Positions 35,237 to 44,300 of a stretch of DNA of 64,000 nt are shown piece after piece. Each line of letters starts with the position of its first letter. Position 1 is the stretch's first letter. Origin of the DNA: an uncultured Flavobacteriaceae bacterium (GTDB lineage Bacteria; Bacteroidota; Bacteroidia; Flavobacteriales; Flavobacteriaceae); the NCBI GenBank assembly GCA_947494205.1, contig CANLUH010000004.1:216773-280772 (forward strand). The letters run 5' to 3'. The translations under genes were made by a program, and so were the position numbers. The notes below the pieces were generated by a model. It worked only from the letters and a program-made list of their open reading frames with translations, had not been told where the DNA came from and did not search any database.

Positions 35237-35914
35237 CTACTTATTATACTCTTTTTTTAACTTTTTAATATCTTTTAAAAGTTGCTCTATAGCTTCGGCA
35301 TCTGTCCCATCGTAAGAGCCTCGGATTTGTCGTTTTTTATCTATTAGCATGAAATTTTCTGTATGTATCATATCATGCTCATCACCGTTTCCTTGTGTTT
35401 TAACAGCTAAATAGCTTTTTCTAGCTAACTCGTAAATATGCTTTTTATCGCCTGTTACCAAATTCCATTTTGCATCGTTTACCCCTTTTCGTTTAGCATA
35501 GCGTTTTAACTGTGCAACTGTGTCTATTTTTGGAGTTACTGAGTGTGATAATAACATAACTTCATCATCATTCAATATTTCTTTTTGAATATTTCTCATA
35601 TGGTCCGTCATTATTGGACATATAGACTTACAAGTAGTGAAGAAGAAATCGGCCACATATATTTTATCTTTATAATCGTTTTGCGTTATGGTTTCACCAT
35701 TTTGATTTGTTAGGCTAAAATCTGCTATTTTATGATATTTTTTAACGTGTTGTACTGTACTATCTACTAATTCAGTATTAAAGTCATCAGGTTGCCAAAT
35801 AGGCAATGGCTTTTCTTCTGGTTTTAGAATAGAATAAAAAATAGTGATTATAATTGCTGAAAGGATTACAAAACCTATAGCAAAATTCTTATAGTCTTTA
35901 AAAAATGATAACAT
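35237..35914 (-). CDS. SCO family protein (SCO1/SenC copper chaperone)
   Basis: 225-aa thioredoxin-fold protein anchored by an N-terminal helix (FAIGFVILSAIIITIFYSI). The copper/thiol motif CKSIC (Cys-x3-Cys, about residues 95-99, in FFFTTCKSICPIMTDHM) and the distal histidine in DMIHTENFMLID match SCO1. The family delivers copper to the CuA site of cytochrome oxidase or acts as a thiol reductase. It stands alone, 72 bases upstream of feoA on the same strand, so cotranscription with feo is possible. Confidence 0.92.
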   Translation of the reverse strand: MLSFFKDYKNFAIGFVILSAIIITIFYSILKPEEKPLPIWQPDDFNTELVDSTVQHVKKYHKIADFSLTNQNGETITQNDYKDKIYVADFFFTTCKSICPIMTDHMRNIQKEILNDDEVMLLSHSVTPKIDTVAQLKRYAKRKGVNDAKWNLVTGDKKHIYELARKSYLAVKTQGNGDEHDMIHTENFMLIDKKRQIRGSYDGTDAEAIEQLLKDIKKLKKEYNK

Positions 35915-35939
35915 ATATTACTATTTGTACAATAGAGCA

Positions 35940-35947
35940 CAAAAATA
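35940..35947 (-). promoter_or_regulatory. Candidate -7 element for the SCO gene
   Basis: The minus strand reads TATTTTTG, matching TAnnTTTG, 26 bases before the start codon. No -33 element is obvious. Confidence 0.35.
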
Positions 35948-36044
35948 CAATGAAATTGAAACACAGCATATTAATTTCATTCATAAATTACCGTTAATTC
36001 TTAAAGCAATTAGCTAATAGCTTTTTATACTTAATCTAAATACT

Positions 36045-36052
36045 TACTTTTG
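36045..36052 (+). promoter_or_regulatory. Candidate -7 element for rseP
   Basis: TACTTTTG matches TAnnTTTG and lies 25 bases before the rseP ATG. Confidence 0.4.
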
Positions 36053-36077
36053 GGCGTTTAAAATTTGATTAAAAAGA

Positions 36078-37409
36078 ATGACAGTATTTTTTATAAAAGC
36101 AGCACAATTACTTTTAAGCTTATCTATATTAGTTGTATTGCACGAATTAGGGCATTTTATACCAGCTAAATTATTTAAAACTAGAGTAGAAAAGTTCTAT
36201 TTGTTTTTTGATGTTAAATTTTCTTTGTTTAAAAAGAAAATAGGTGACACTGTTTATGGTATTGGCTGGCTACCTTTAGGTGGTTATGTTAAAATTGCTG
36301 GAATGATAGACGAAAGCATGGATACTGAACAAATGTCTAAACCGGCTCAACCATGGGAGTTTCGATCTAAACCTTCTTGGCAACGTTTAATTATAATGTT
36401 GGGAGGTGTTACTGTTAATTTCATTTTAGCATTTATTATCTACATTTTTGTAATATTTACATGGGGTACTAACCACTCTAAAACCAATGACATTAAATAC
36501 GGTTTTGGAGTTTCTAAAACTTTAGAAAGTATCGGTTTTAAACAAGGTGATAAAATTGTTAGTGTAGATGGTTTGCCTTTTGAAGAAGCTAATAACATTG
36601 GCTCTAATTTAATGTTTAGAACTATAAAAGAAGTTATAGTACAACATGAAAATGGACAAAACGAAACCATTAGTATTCCTGAAGATATAGGCAAACAATT
36701 ATTTGTTAATGGAGATACTCCTGCATTAATGCCAAGAACACCATTTGTTGTAGACTCTATAGTTCCAGAAAACCCTGCTAGTAAAGCTGGTTTACTTAAA
36801 GGAGATAATATTGTATCTGTAAACGACTATCCTGTATCATATAATACAGATTACATGTATGCTATTAAAAATATTAAAGATTCTATTCTTAATGTTACTG
36901 TTAACAGAAACGGAAATTTAAAACAGTTTTCTGTAAAACCAGATGAAAAAAGAAAAACGGGAGTTGTTTTAGCACCTCTAAAAGATGATTTTGTTGCATC
37001 TTACCATAAAGATTACTCTTTTGGAGAAAGCATTGTAAAAGGGTCTTCTATGGGGTATTGGACTATTAAAGATTATTTTGCACAATTTAAATATATTTTC
37101 ACTAAAAAAGGAGCCTCTCAACTAGGTGGTTTTGCAGCTATAGGAAAATTATTTCCTCCTCAATGGGACTGGAAATCGTTTTGGATGCTTACAGCCTTCT
37201 TATCTATTATGTTAGGGGTTCTTAATTTATTACCTATTCCTGCTTTAGATGGTGGACATGTTATGTTTTTACTTTACGAAATGGTTTCTGGTAAAAAACC
37301 AGGAGATAAGTTTATGGAATATGCACAAATGGTAGGTTTTATTATTTTAATGGCACTTGTACTGTTTGCAAATGGTAATGACTTATTTAAATGGATTACA
37401 GGAGGATAA
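36078..37409 (+). CDS. rseP: RIP metalloprotease RseP (site-2 protease)
   Basis: 443-aa intramembrane zinc protease. HELGH in the first membrane helix (residues 22-26) gives two zinc ligands; the third comes from NLLPIPALDGGHV in the late membrane segment. Two PDZ-like regions lie between (ESIGFKQGDKIVSVDG, about 155-170, and NPASKAGLLKGDNIVSVN, about 233-250). The GYVKIAGM segment is also typical. In the family it cleaves anti-sigma factors and signal peptides; the ECF/anti-sigma pair at 22.3-24.8 kb is a possible target type, but this is inference. Confidence 0.95.
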   Translation: MTVFFIKAAQLLLSLSILVVLHELGHFIPAKLFKTRVEKFYLFFDVKFSLFKKKIGDTVYGIGWLPLGGYVKIAGMIDESMDTEQMSKPAQPWEFRSKPSWQRLIIMLGGVTVNFILAFIIYIFVIFTWGTNHSKTNDIKYGFGVSKTLESIGFKQGDKIVSVDGLPFEEANNIGSNLMFRTIKEVIVQHENGQNETISIPEDIGKQLFVNGDTPALMPRTPFVVDSIVPENPASKAGLLKGDNIVSVNDYPVSYNTDYMYAIKNIKDSILNVTVNRNGNLKQFSVKPDEKRKTGVVLAPLKDDFVASYHKDYSFGESIVKGSSMGYWTIKDYFAQFKYIFTKKGASQLGGFAAIGKLFPPQWDWKSFWMLTAFLSIMLGVLNLLPIPALDGGHVMFLLYEMVSGKKPGDKFMEYAQMVGFIILMALVLFANGNDLFKWITGG

Positions 37410-37427
37410 AAACCTCATTTTCAATTC

Positions 37428-37443
37428 GCTTTTAAATAAAAGC
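37428..37443 (+). terminator. Weak hairpin after rseP
   Basis: GCTTTT-AAAT-AAAAGC forms a six-base stem 18 bases after the rseP stop. There is no T tract, so terminator function is doubtful. Confidence 0.3.
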
Positions 37444-37474
37444 AAAATTCTTAGAAAAAAAATTAATTTTTCTA

Positions 37475-37504
37475 TTGTACAATTGAAAAAAGCTTTTATA
37501 TTTG
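37475..37504 (+). promoter_or_regulatory. Promoter of tRNA-Asn
   Basis: TTG at 37475-37477 and TATATTTG at 37497-37504 are separated by exactly 19 bases, a full match to the Bacteroidota TTG / TAnnTTTG promoter, 22 bases before the tRNA 5' end. Confidence 0.7.
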
Positions 37505-37526
37505 CACTCGCAATAGCGAAAAACAC

Positions 37527-37600
37527 TCCTCTTTAGCTCAGTTGGTTAGAGCATCTGACTGTTAATCAGAGGGTCCTTGGTTCGAGCCCAAGAAGAGGAG
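37527..37600 (+). tRNA. tRNA-Asn (anticodon GTT)
   Basis: 74-base cloverleaf: acceptor TCCTCTT/AAGAGGA, D-stem GCTC/GAGC with AGTTGGTTA loop, anticodon stem TCTGA/TCAGA with loop CTGTTAA (anticodon GTT at 37561-37563), T-stem CTTGG/CCAAG with TTCGAGC loop, discriminator G. The genomic CCA is not encoded (CAA follows). Confidence 0.97.
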
Positions 37601-37612
37601 CAAGTTTGAACA

Positions 37613-37638
37613 AGCCACTAGAAATAGTGGCTTTTTTT
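37613..37638 (+). terminator. Terminator after tRNA-Asn
   Basis: AGCCACTA-GAAA-TAGTGGCT (eight-base perfect stem, GAAA tetraloop) followed directly by six or more T residues. Confidence 0.9.
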
Positions 37639-37726
37639 ATGGAATAAATTTAAGGCTCGATATCTATTGTATAAATTCTTCAAACTTTATTTCTTAATTA
37701 CACTAAGGTTATTATTAAATTTTAAA

Positions 37727-37753
37727 TACTGAGCCTTATACAAAGACTCAGTA
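37727..37753 (-). terminator. Possible hairpin downstream of the first peptide gene
   Basis: TACTGAG (37727-37733) and CTCAGTA (37747-37753) form a seven-base stem with a 13-base loop just beyond the stop of the peptide gene. No clear T tract follows. Confidence 0.3.
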
Positions 37754-37770
37754 AATAAAGAGTTCTTATG

Positions 37771-38007
37771 TTATGAACAACAAGATGTACCATTTGCAGC
37801 TACAACTCCATAACAATTTCCACTACTTGTAGAAAAGCCACAAGGAGCACCTGGACCCGTTGGACCACCTGCAAGTGTTGTATAAAGCCATTGCCCATAT
37901 ACATGAGAACATCCTGGACATGTAGGCGGAGCACCACGTTCTCCTCCGTTAATTAATTTTTGCTCACTATTTTTCAGGATTTCTCCTAGAGTTATTAAAT
38001 TTTTCAT
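37771..38007 (-). CDS. Bacteriocin-like Cys-rich peptide with double-glycine leader (78 aa)
   Basis: I choose the ATG at 38007, giving MKNLITLGEILKNSEQKLINGG as leader; the GG at residues 21-22 is the predicted cleavage site for a C39-peptidase ABC exporter. The 56-residue core is rich in Gly, Pro, Thr and Ser with six cysteines, ending NGTSCCS. The leader is nearly identical in design to that of the next gene (LG-x-x-L-K-x-x-E-Q-K-x-I-N-G-G), the arrangement of bacteriocin-like precursors in Flavobacteriaceae. The longest reading frame starts 16 codons upstream, but that part is untranslated-leader-like. No exporter or modification enzyme lies nearby. Antibacterial activity is inferred only. 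Confidence 0.75.
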   Translation of the reverse strand: MKNLITLGEILKNSEQKLINGGERGAPPTCPGCSHVYGQWLYTTLAGGPTGPGAPCGFSTSSGNCYGVVAANGTSCCS

Positions 38008-38030
38008 AATTAAAATTTTAAATGTTATGT

Positions 38031-38060
38031 GCCTTGATTGTTTAGAAATACTCAAAGCTT
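38031..38060 (-). promoter_or_regulatory. Conserved upstream block of peptide gene 1
   Basis: About 30 bases closely matching the block at 38267-38296 upstream of the second peptide gene: both contain GCCTTGAT, a T/A-rich spacer and ACTCAAAG on the plus strand. Probably a shared promoter or 5' leader; the exact elements are not resolved. Confidence 0.5.
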
Positions 38061-38088
38061 GTTTTAAATACTTATTTAAATGGTATAC

Positions 38089-38241
38089 CTAATCTAGTAT
38101 AGCAACAACACAATGGCATCCATTGCAGAAATAACCTGGTTTACATGGAACAGTATCACTACAATAAGTAGGAGCACCTCCATTAATTGTTTTTTGTTCA
38201 GCTTTTTTTAGAGCTTTTCCAAGATTTGCTAAATTTTTCAT
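38089..38241 (-). CDS. Bacteriocin-like Cys-rich peptide with double-glycine leader (50 aa)
   Basis: Start at the ATG 38241 gives MKNLANLGKALKKAEQKTI followed by NGG, the double-glycine leader, and a 28-residue core with six cysteines (TYCSDTVPCKPGYF, CNGCHCVV). The upstream block and leader match the first peptide gene at 37771, so the two arose by duplication and diverged in the core, typical of precursors under diversifying selection. Cys content suggests disulfides or metal binding. Export partner is not in the window. Confidence 0.75.
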   Translation of the reverse strand: MKNLANLGKALKKAEQKTINGGAPTYCSDTVPCKPGYFCNGCHCVVAILD

Positions 38242-38712
38242 AATTAAAAATTTTAAATATTTATAAGCCTTGATCATTTAAAGACACTCAAAGTTTATGT
38301 CTATTCCTCGCGAGAGAATATTATTAATTGTCATTATTATCTATATAAAACAAGAAAACATTCTAGTTACACCATGTATACTAAAAAAGGAAGCGGTACT
38401 TTGAATTTAAAAAGGGGATTCTTTTTGATTACACTCAATTTAATTATCTAATAATTGAAATTTATTTAGATATGTTTTTTGAGTCTTTTAAAAGAAATTT
38501 TATTGCATAAACAATTATAAATCCTTGTTTATCAATAAATCTTTAGGGAAAGATATTCTTAAATATAGAACTTTTTTCAAAAAAGAGGAAGAGAAAAAGT
38601 ATAAATATTAGCCTTTGTATATATCTTTTAAATAACATCTACATGTTCTCTAAATTAATATTACAGTATCTAATTCGGTTAAAATAGTATGGCAATCTAT
38701 GTTATAATAGAT
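38242..38712. other. Gap between the peptide genes and the eCIS operon
   Basis: About 470 AT-rich bases. The only features I see are the conserved block upstream of peptide gene 2 (38267-38296) and a small near-palindrome TCCTCGCGAGAGA around 38306-38318. No reading frame worth calling, no RNA gene. It separates the eCIS operon's last gene from the peptide cassettes. Confidence 0.4.
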
Positions 38713-40056
38713 TTATAGTGTCTTACCTTCTTTTGCATATTCTTTTTTAATCCCTTCTACTAAATAAGATTCTTTAATAACATGGGTTCCGCTTGCTAGT
38801 GTTTTTAAACAGGCATACTGGACTATATTTACAATGTTAGAGCCTGTTATACTATACTTTCTTGAAAGTGATTCTAAGGATAAGGTTTCTTCTAGCGGAA
38901 TTTCTTTTGGTAAGTTATTTTGCCATAAACGCAAACGTTCTGCATGTGTTGGTATTTGAAACTCTATTATAGATTGAAAACGTCTGGTGAAAGCTGTATC
39001 TATATTATTTTTAAAGTTAGAGGCCAGAATAACTAAACCTGGATGCGCCTCAATACGCTGCAATAAATAGGATACTTCTTGGTTTGCATATTTATCGTGT
39101 GCGTCTCTTACATTGGTTCGTTTACCAAATATAGAATCGGCTTCGTCGAAAAACAGAATCCAATCTTTATTTATTGCTTTATCGAATAAACTGGATAGAT
39201 TTTTTTCTGTTTCCCCGATGTATTTAGAGACTACCATGGATAAATCTATTCTGTAAACATCTTTATTAGTGTACTTTCCTAATAAGCCTGCCGTTAATGT
39301 TTTTCCTGTTCCTGGTGGACCATAAAACATAACTCTATAACCTGGCTTTATAATGCTTCGCATATTCCAGTCGTTCATTAAAGTCTCATTATGTTGTAGC
39401 CAAACTTCGACTTCTTTTATTTCATCTATGGTTTTCTTTTTTAGGATTAAATCATCCCAATCCATATTGGTTTCTATTAAACTTGCTGGAAATTCTTGAC
39501 TTAATTGTGGCTTTAAAATGGCTCCTGTTGTTATTTTAGCCAAATACTCCTCATCAATAAGTATGCGTCCACTCATTTTAGGTTCTCCTACTAGAACGCT
39601 TTCCAACATGAGTATTTTATTTTTAAACAAAAAGGATTCTGTTTGTATATAATCTATGCCTTTTAAACGGTCTTCTATATCATTTCCATATAAAATGTAT
39701 AATGCCGTTTCGGCTGTTGGTAAAATACCACGGTGGTTTTTCCCTTTTATACCTCCAAATTCTGCAAATTCTCCCCCATTTGGTAAAAATTCGGTAATAA
39801 TATTACTTAGAAAACTTGGACTTAATTGTGGAGCTAGTGCTAATAACAGCAATATTATATCTTCGTTTTCTAAACGATAGTTTGAAATAAATTGCGCTAA
39901 ATACGATGGATTATGTTCTATATTAAATTCTGGAATCGATAATACTTCTCCTGTTAACTCTAGAGTTAATCGGTGCTTTATTGTGTCTTCTAAGTGATTA
40001 AATATCGCCTTAAAGGTTGTTTTTGAATTTATATTTATAATCCCTTCTTTATCCAT
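38713..40056 (-). CDS. eCIS AAA+ ATPase (Afp15/Pvc15-like)
   Basis: 447-aa AAA+ protein. Walker A GPPGTGKT (246-253), Walker B ILFFDEAD (300-307), sensor and arginine-finger region VILASNFKNNIDTAFTRRFQ follow in order. The N-terminal 200 residues are a family-specific helical domain. Afp15-type ATPases are present in nearly all eCIS clusters and are thought to load effectors or assist assembly. It is the last eCIS gene in transcription order, 101 bases after the 382-aa gene. Confidence 0.93.
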   Translation of the reverse strand: MDKEGIININSKTTFKAIFNHLEDTIKHRLTLELTGEVLSIPEFNIEHNPSYLAQFISNYRLENEDIILLLLALAPQLSPSFLSNIITEFLPNGGEFAEFGGIKGKNHRGILPTAETALYILYGNDIEDRLKGIDYIQTESFLFKNKILMLESVLVGEPKMSGRILIDEEYLAKITTGAILKPQLSQEFPASLIETNMDWDDLILKKKTIDEIKEVEVWLQHNETLMNDWNMRSIIKPGYRVMFYGPPGTGKTLTAGLLGKYTNKDVYRIDLSMVVSKYIGETEKNLSSLFDKAINKDWILFFDEADSIFGKRTNVRDAHDKYANQEVSYLLQRIEAHPGLVILASNFKNNIDTAFTRRFQSIIEFQIPTHAERLRLWQNNLPKEIPLEETLSLESLSRKYSITGSNIVNIVQYACLKTLASGTHVIKESYLVEGIKKEYAKEGKTL

Positions 40057-40157
40057 TTATTTTGTTGTGTTTTTTGACATTATTTAATGAAAATTGAAAA
40101 CGCCTCAGCACTCTCTCTTATATTGTTTTTTTATTCCTCTTAAACTATAATAGTTCA

Positions 40158-41306
40158 CTAAATTTTAGTCTTATATTCAATATAAAAATCATATTGAATT
40201 TGTAGCGCTTCTTTAGCATCATTCCATTTTTGAGCTTCACACAATTCTATTGCTGCTTCCCAAATAGGCAGATAAGTTTCATCAGTATTTTGACCAGACC
40301 AATAGGCTGCACTAACTAAACATTTCCAAGACATTATTGGATCTTTTAAATTTCTATCAAATATAGCTGCTGCCTCCATATGCTGAACCCCTGTGTAAGA
40401 CTCTAAATTATCATAATTTCCTAATATCTTTGCGGCTTCATATAAAGGACTATCTTCTATTTCCTTTGCATGATCAAGATAATCAGCAACAACAAATTCA
40501 GCTAAAAAATTAATATCAGATTTTGGGGATAATCCTTCTGGGTAATAATTAAAATCGTATCCCTCTGTATCAAAGCCATGAGGTTCCTGAAATGCCTCCC
40601 AAGCATATTTTTCAGCAGTAGATTCACTAAAAGATTCATCTGTAAGATGAATTGACCTATGACCCAAGATATTTTTAACTCTTGATTTCCAAATAAAAGG
40701 ATAAGTTTCTAATGAAGTTGGGATGTAACTAGGTTCGTCCCTCATTTTAATAACTTCACGAATCATAGTCTCAAAATCACCTTTACCTTTTGACATTTCT
40801 TTCCAAAAATCAATATAAATTTTCTGACCTAATAACTCCTTGTCTGTTTCATTAAAAACAGTATTAATATACTTACTATAAAATGATAAACTATCTTTTC
40901 CTCCTACTAGAGTTATAAAATCTGATATCAAATTTACAATTTCATTATAAGCATCTTTGATTTCCTGTACAACAGCATTATTATTTAGGTACTTCAAATT
41001 ACAAAAAGGATATAATTCTGATAATGAAGGCGATAATGTTTGTGCGTTCTCCTCTTCTATAATGCTAACAACACTCCAGTCTTTGTATGAATGTTCTGGA
41101 AAAATACGTAAACCTATTGGGCATTTATAATTACTTCCAAAAAGTAATACTGACCACCAACCTTTTTTTAATAAATGAAACCTGATTTCATCAGATATTG
41201 AGGCTGAAAAACCTAAAACCTCTTTTTGTTTATCATTTAAAACATTATCATATTTTTCTAGTTGTTCTAATAAACCCTTTAAGTTACTTTTATTATATTT
41301 TTCCAT
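40158..41306 (-). CDS. Unknown 382-aa protein overlapping the DUF4157 toxin gene; candidate immunity or chaperone
   Basis: I recognise no family. The protein is soluble, acidic and largely helical, with aromatic-rich segments (KKGWWSVLLFGSNYKCPIG, about 48-66) and a C-terminal half with TPR/HEAT-like helices (SPLYEAAKILGNYDNLESY, IMSWKCLVSAAYWSGQN, IWEAAIELCEAQKWNDAKEA). No signal peptide or membrane segment. Its start lies 28 bases inside the end of the 1560-aa toxin-like gene, in a different frame, the arrangement typical of toxin-immunity pairs and also of effector-chaperone pairs. Its role as immunity or loading chaperone is inferred from position only. Confidence 0.75.
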   Translation of the reverse strand: MEKYNKSNLKGLLEQLEKYDNVLNDKQKEVLGFSASISDEIRFHLLKKGWWSVLLFGSNYKCPIGLRIFPEHSYKDWSVVSIIEEENAQTLSPSLSELYPFCNLKYLNNNAVVQEIKDAYNEIVNLISDFITLVGGKDSLSFYSKYINTVFNETDKELLGQKIYIDFWKEMSKGKGDFETMIREVIKMRDEPSYIPTSLETYPFIWKSRVKNILGHRSIHLTDESFSESTAEKYAWEAFQEPHGFDTEGYDFNYYPEGLSPKSDINFLAEFVVADYLDHAKEIEDSPLYEAAKILGNYDNLESYTGVQHMEAAAIFDRNLKDPIMSWKCLVSAAYWSGQNTDETYLPIWEAAIELCEAQKWNDAKEALQIQYDFYIEYKTKI

Positions 41307-44300
41307 ATTTGAATTGCTTTTCTTTTAACAGCCGCTAATCCTTTAGATTTATCTTTATCTGTTCCATCTTTATCACTTTTATCTAAAGCAACTTTAACTG
41401 CTTTTAATCCATTAGCTAAAGCATCATCAAATGCCTTTTTAGCTACTTTATTTAATTTAGTTTTTACTTTATTCATTTCCGCACCCTGAGAAGCTTCTGT
41501 TCCTGAATTATCAAGTTCACTTTTAGTTTCTTGATAAATTTCGTTCATTATAGATTGGAAATCTCTTTTACTACGACTGGTCACAGTAACTAAGAGTTCA
41601 TCTGCCGTTTTCTTTGCTGTTGTAGCAATAGCAGTACTATCTCCAACTTTTGCTTCTTTTTTCTTTTCTAAATCATAAACCTTCCCTATAAATCGCTCCC
41701 AATGAGGCTTTTGTAAATTGGCAACAAGTCGTTTTTTTGAAGTTATCAATACAACTACTCTTTCTCCCTGAGAAGCTTCTATATCTTTCTTAACTTCTTT
41801 TAATACTTGTTCTTGAATACTAGAACGATGAACCGCATTTTTGGAAGTTCTATGTGTTGATACATCTAGTGAAATTGCCGACAATCCATTTCCATGTCCT
41901 CCATAAGTGCTATCAATATTAGTACTCTTATCTATAAACTTCTGCCCTAGCGCTTCAGCTGCTGCAAATGTTTCACTACCACTTCCTTTCTTTATACTTT
42001 TAATTGTATTACCAGATTTCTTAAAGAACGTTGAAATTGCCACTTTTAATTCATTAGGCGGTACATGATGTGATTCTCTGCCTTTTCCATTACTGACTTC
42101 ATGAGCTCCTACTTTTAATAATCCTGAGGTATCTTCCCCTTCAGTTGTTGCTGTTTGATTTTCAGTATTAGGGTGAATTTTAATTTTAAAATCTATATCA
42201 TTATCCTTTTTTTCTTTTATTAAAGTTCCCGTTTTTATATCTAAATTAATACCTTTTTTTAATTGTGGTTGATATTTATCCTCTAACGTCTTAGCTTCTT
42301 TCTTTTTTAATTTATAGAGTTCATCAAAATCTTTTACTTTTTGTTTTGGTTTGGCTTCTAGTTTTTTCTTAATAGCACTTGCTATTTTTTTATGTTTAGC
42401 TTTATCCTTAGATGTAATTTCATCTGGTTTTTGGTTTTTATTATCTTCTTTAATCTTTTTAGCTTGACCTTTTTTAGGTTTTTTCTTACTAAATATTTTG
42501 CTAAACTTAGCTTTAGCCTTCTTAATCATTTTTGTAACCGCTTTATCTATACGCTTACGTACTTTTTTAATGATTTTCTGTACTTTTTTAACGAGCCCGC
42601 TAAGGCCTATCAATTTAGCAAATAAACTAATAACAAGAGGTAATAACATGGCTAAACCTTTTTCTATTGCTTTTGCTACTCCTGCTACATTTCCACTTGC
42701 TAACGATCTAATAGCCTCAATTAGAGATGGTATTAGCATGATTGCAGATTCTACAAAGAATACTATAAGATCTTTAATTGCCATAATGGCTTTTATAAAT
42801 CCTGCTCCAGGGATTAATAGACTTAATAACCATTTTATACCTGCTTCTATTACTTGCGTGATTAGCATGCTTTTTATGGATTCTATAATGGTTTCTTTAA
42901 GATCTGTAAATTGCTCCTTAACATACTCCCACATACCAGAAACGCCTTTTTCTCTTATAATTTGGAACATTTCGAAACCTTTTTCCATAGCTTCAACCAT
43001 AGGCTCTCCTAAAAGTAATACCGATTTTTTACGCATAAAATCCCATCCTAACCCTAGTACTTGCATAACTAGACTAAATATTCCTTTAAGACTAAATAAA
43101 TCGTCTGGAATAGTTATACCAACTGGTCCCATCGCTCCTGTTAACCACGTTACAAAACCACCTAACATGTGTTTTTGTATGTTAGCCATAAACATATCTA
43201 TTCCTTTACCTACACCTTCAAATAATGTAGATACAAAGCCTATTGGATCTTCCATAATAACATCCATAGCATTTTGTATTTCTGCTAAAAGTGTTGCTAT
43301 TAAATCTCTAAGTTTTTTAATGGTTTCTATAATGCCATTAATAAAGCCTAAGGCTGCATCTATAAGCCCACGGTTAGCGGCTTTCATTTCTTCTATACGT
43401 GCATCTACAGCATTTAAGCCTTCCATGTATTGTTCTGCTAAACTGTCTACTAACTCATCTTGTTTGCTGTTTACAGAATCTTCTAACTCGTCGAATTTAT
43501 CGTTAATATCTTCGGCTGCTTCTTTTCCTAGTTTTTGTAGGTTTTTAGGTAATGATGCCACATACTCTTGCACTTCTTGTTTACCTGTAGCGACTCTAGT
43601 TTTGGCTTCGTTTAACTTAGTTGCTACATATTCTGCAACTTTAGTTATTACCTTATCCATGGTATCTATGTACACTTGACGTCCAGTAACAAAGAAATCG
43701 TTTACCTCGTCTGGCATACCTGCAAACTTGTCTTTAAGCCAACGTCCTGCTCCAATTAATCCGCTATAACGTCTTGCTTTGTAAGCACTCATTTTAGCAT
43801 CTACATGTTTCTCAAATTTACTTTTTGCTAATTCTGTTCCTGCTTTAAATGCTGTTTTTACGTTAGTATCTAAATCTTCTAGTATTTTCTCTACATCGGT
43901 TTTAGATTTTTCGTAAATTTTATTGATTTCGGTTGCTATACGCGTACGTTCTGAAGTGTCATTAGCTCCCGTTTTGGTTTGTGACCCTTGTACTTGGTTT
44001 AATGCTTGCCCTCTTACTTGATGCATCTGTTCTAAACCAGCTTGTTCTTTTCCTGCTGCTCCAGCTTTTGCATTTTGAAGCGCTCCTGCTTCTTGTTTAC
44101 GTAATTTACCTGGTGCCGTAGCCGCATCTTTTTTAGCATCATTTTTAGCATCTAACCCTTGTGTAAAAGATGGCTCGTTAGATTTTTCTAATTGCGTATC
44201 GGTTACCTTATTATCTGCCATTTGCTGATCCACCTCAGCAACATTATCTTCAAGTGGTTTATTTACTTCTGCATCTCCTCGTTTTGGTGGCATTGCAGCT

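Noticed and set aside
37527..37600. tRNA-Asn as integration site for the peptide/eCIS region
   Set aside because: I looked for a repeat of the tRNA 3' end (CCAAGAAGAGGAG) in the downstream sequence and saw none within the window; the right boundary is out of view, so this cannot be supported.
38300..38322. Near-palindrome around TCGCGA as an attachment site
   Set aside because: Too short and imperfect, and no integrase or matching second copy is visible in the window.
42498..43679. Long plus-strand frame of 393 codons opposite the effector gene
   Set aside because: It lies entirely antisense to the helical body of the 1560-aa protein, shows Ser/Ile/Asn-rich shadow composition, and has no recognisable domain.
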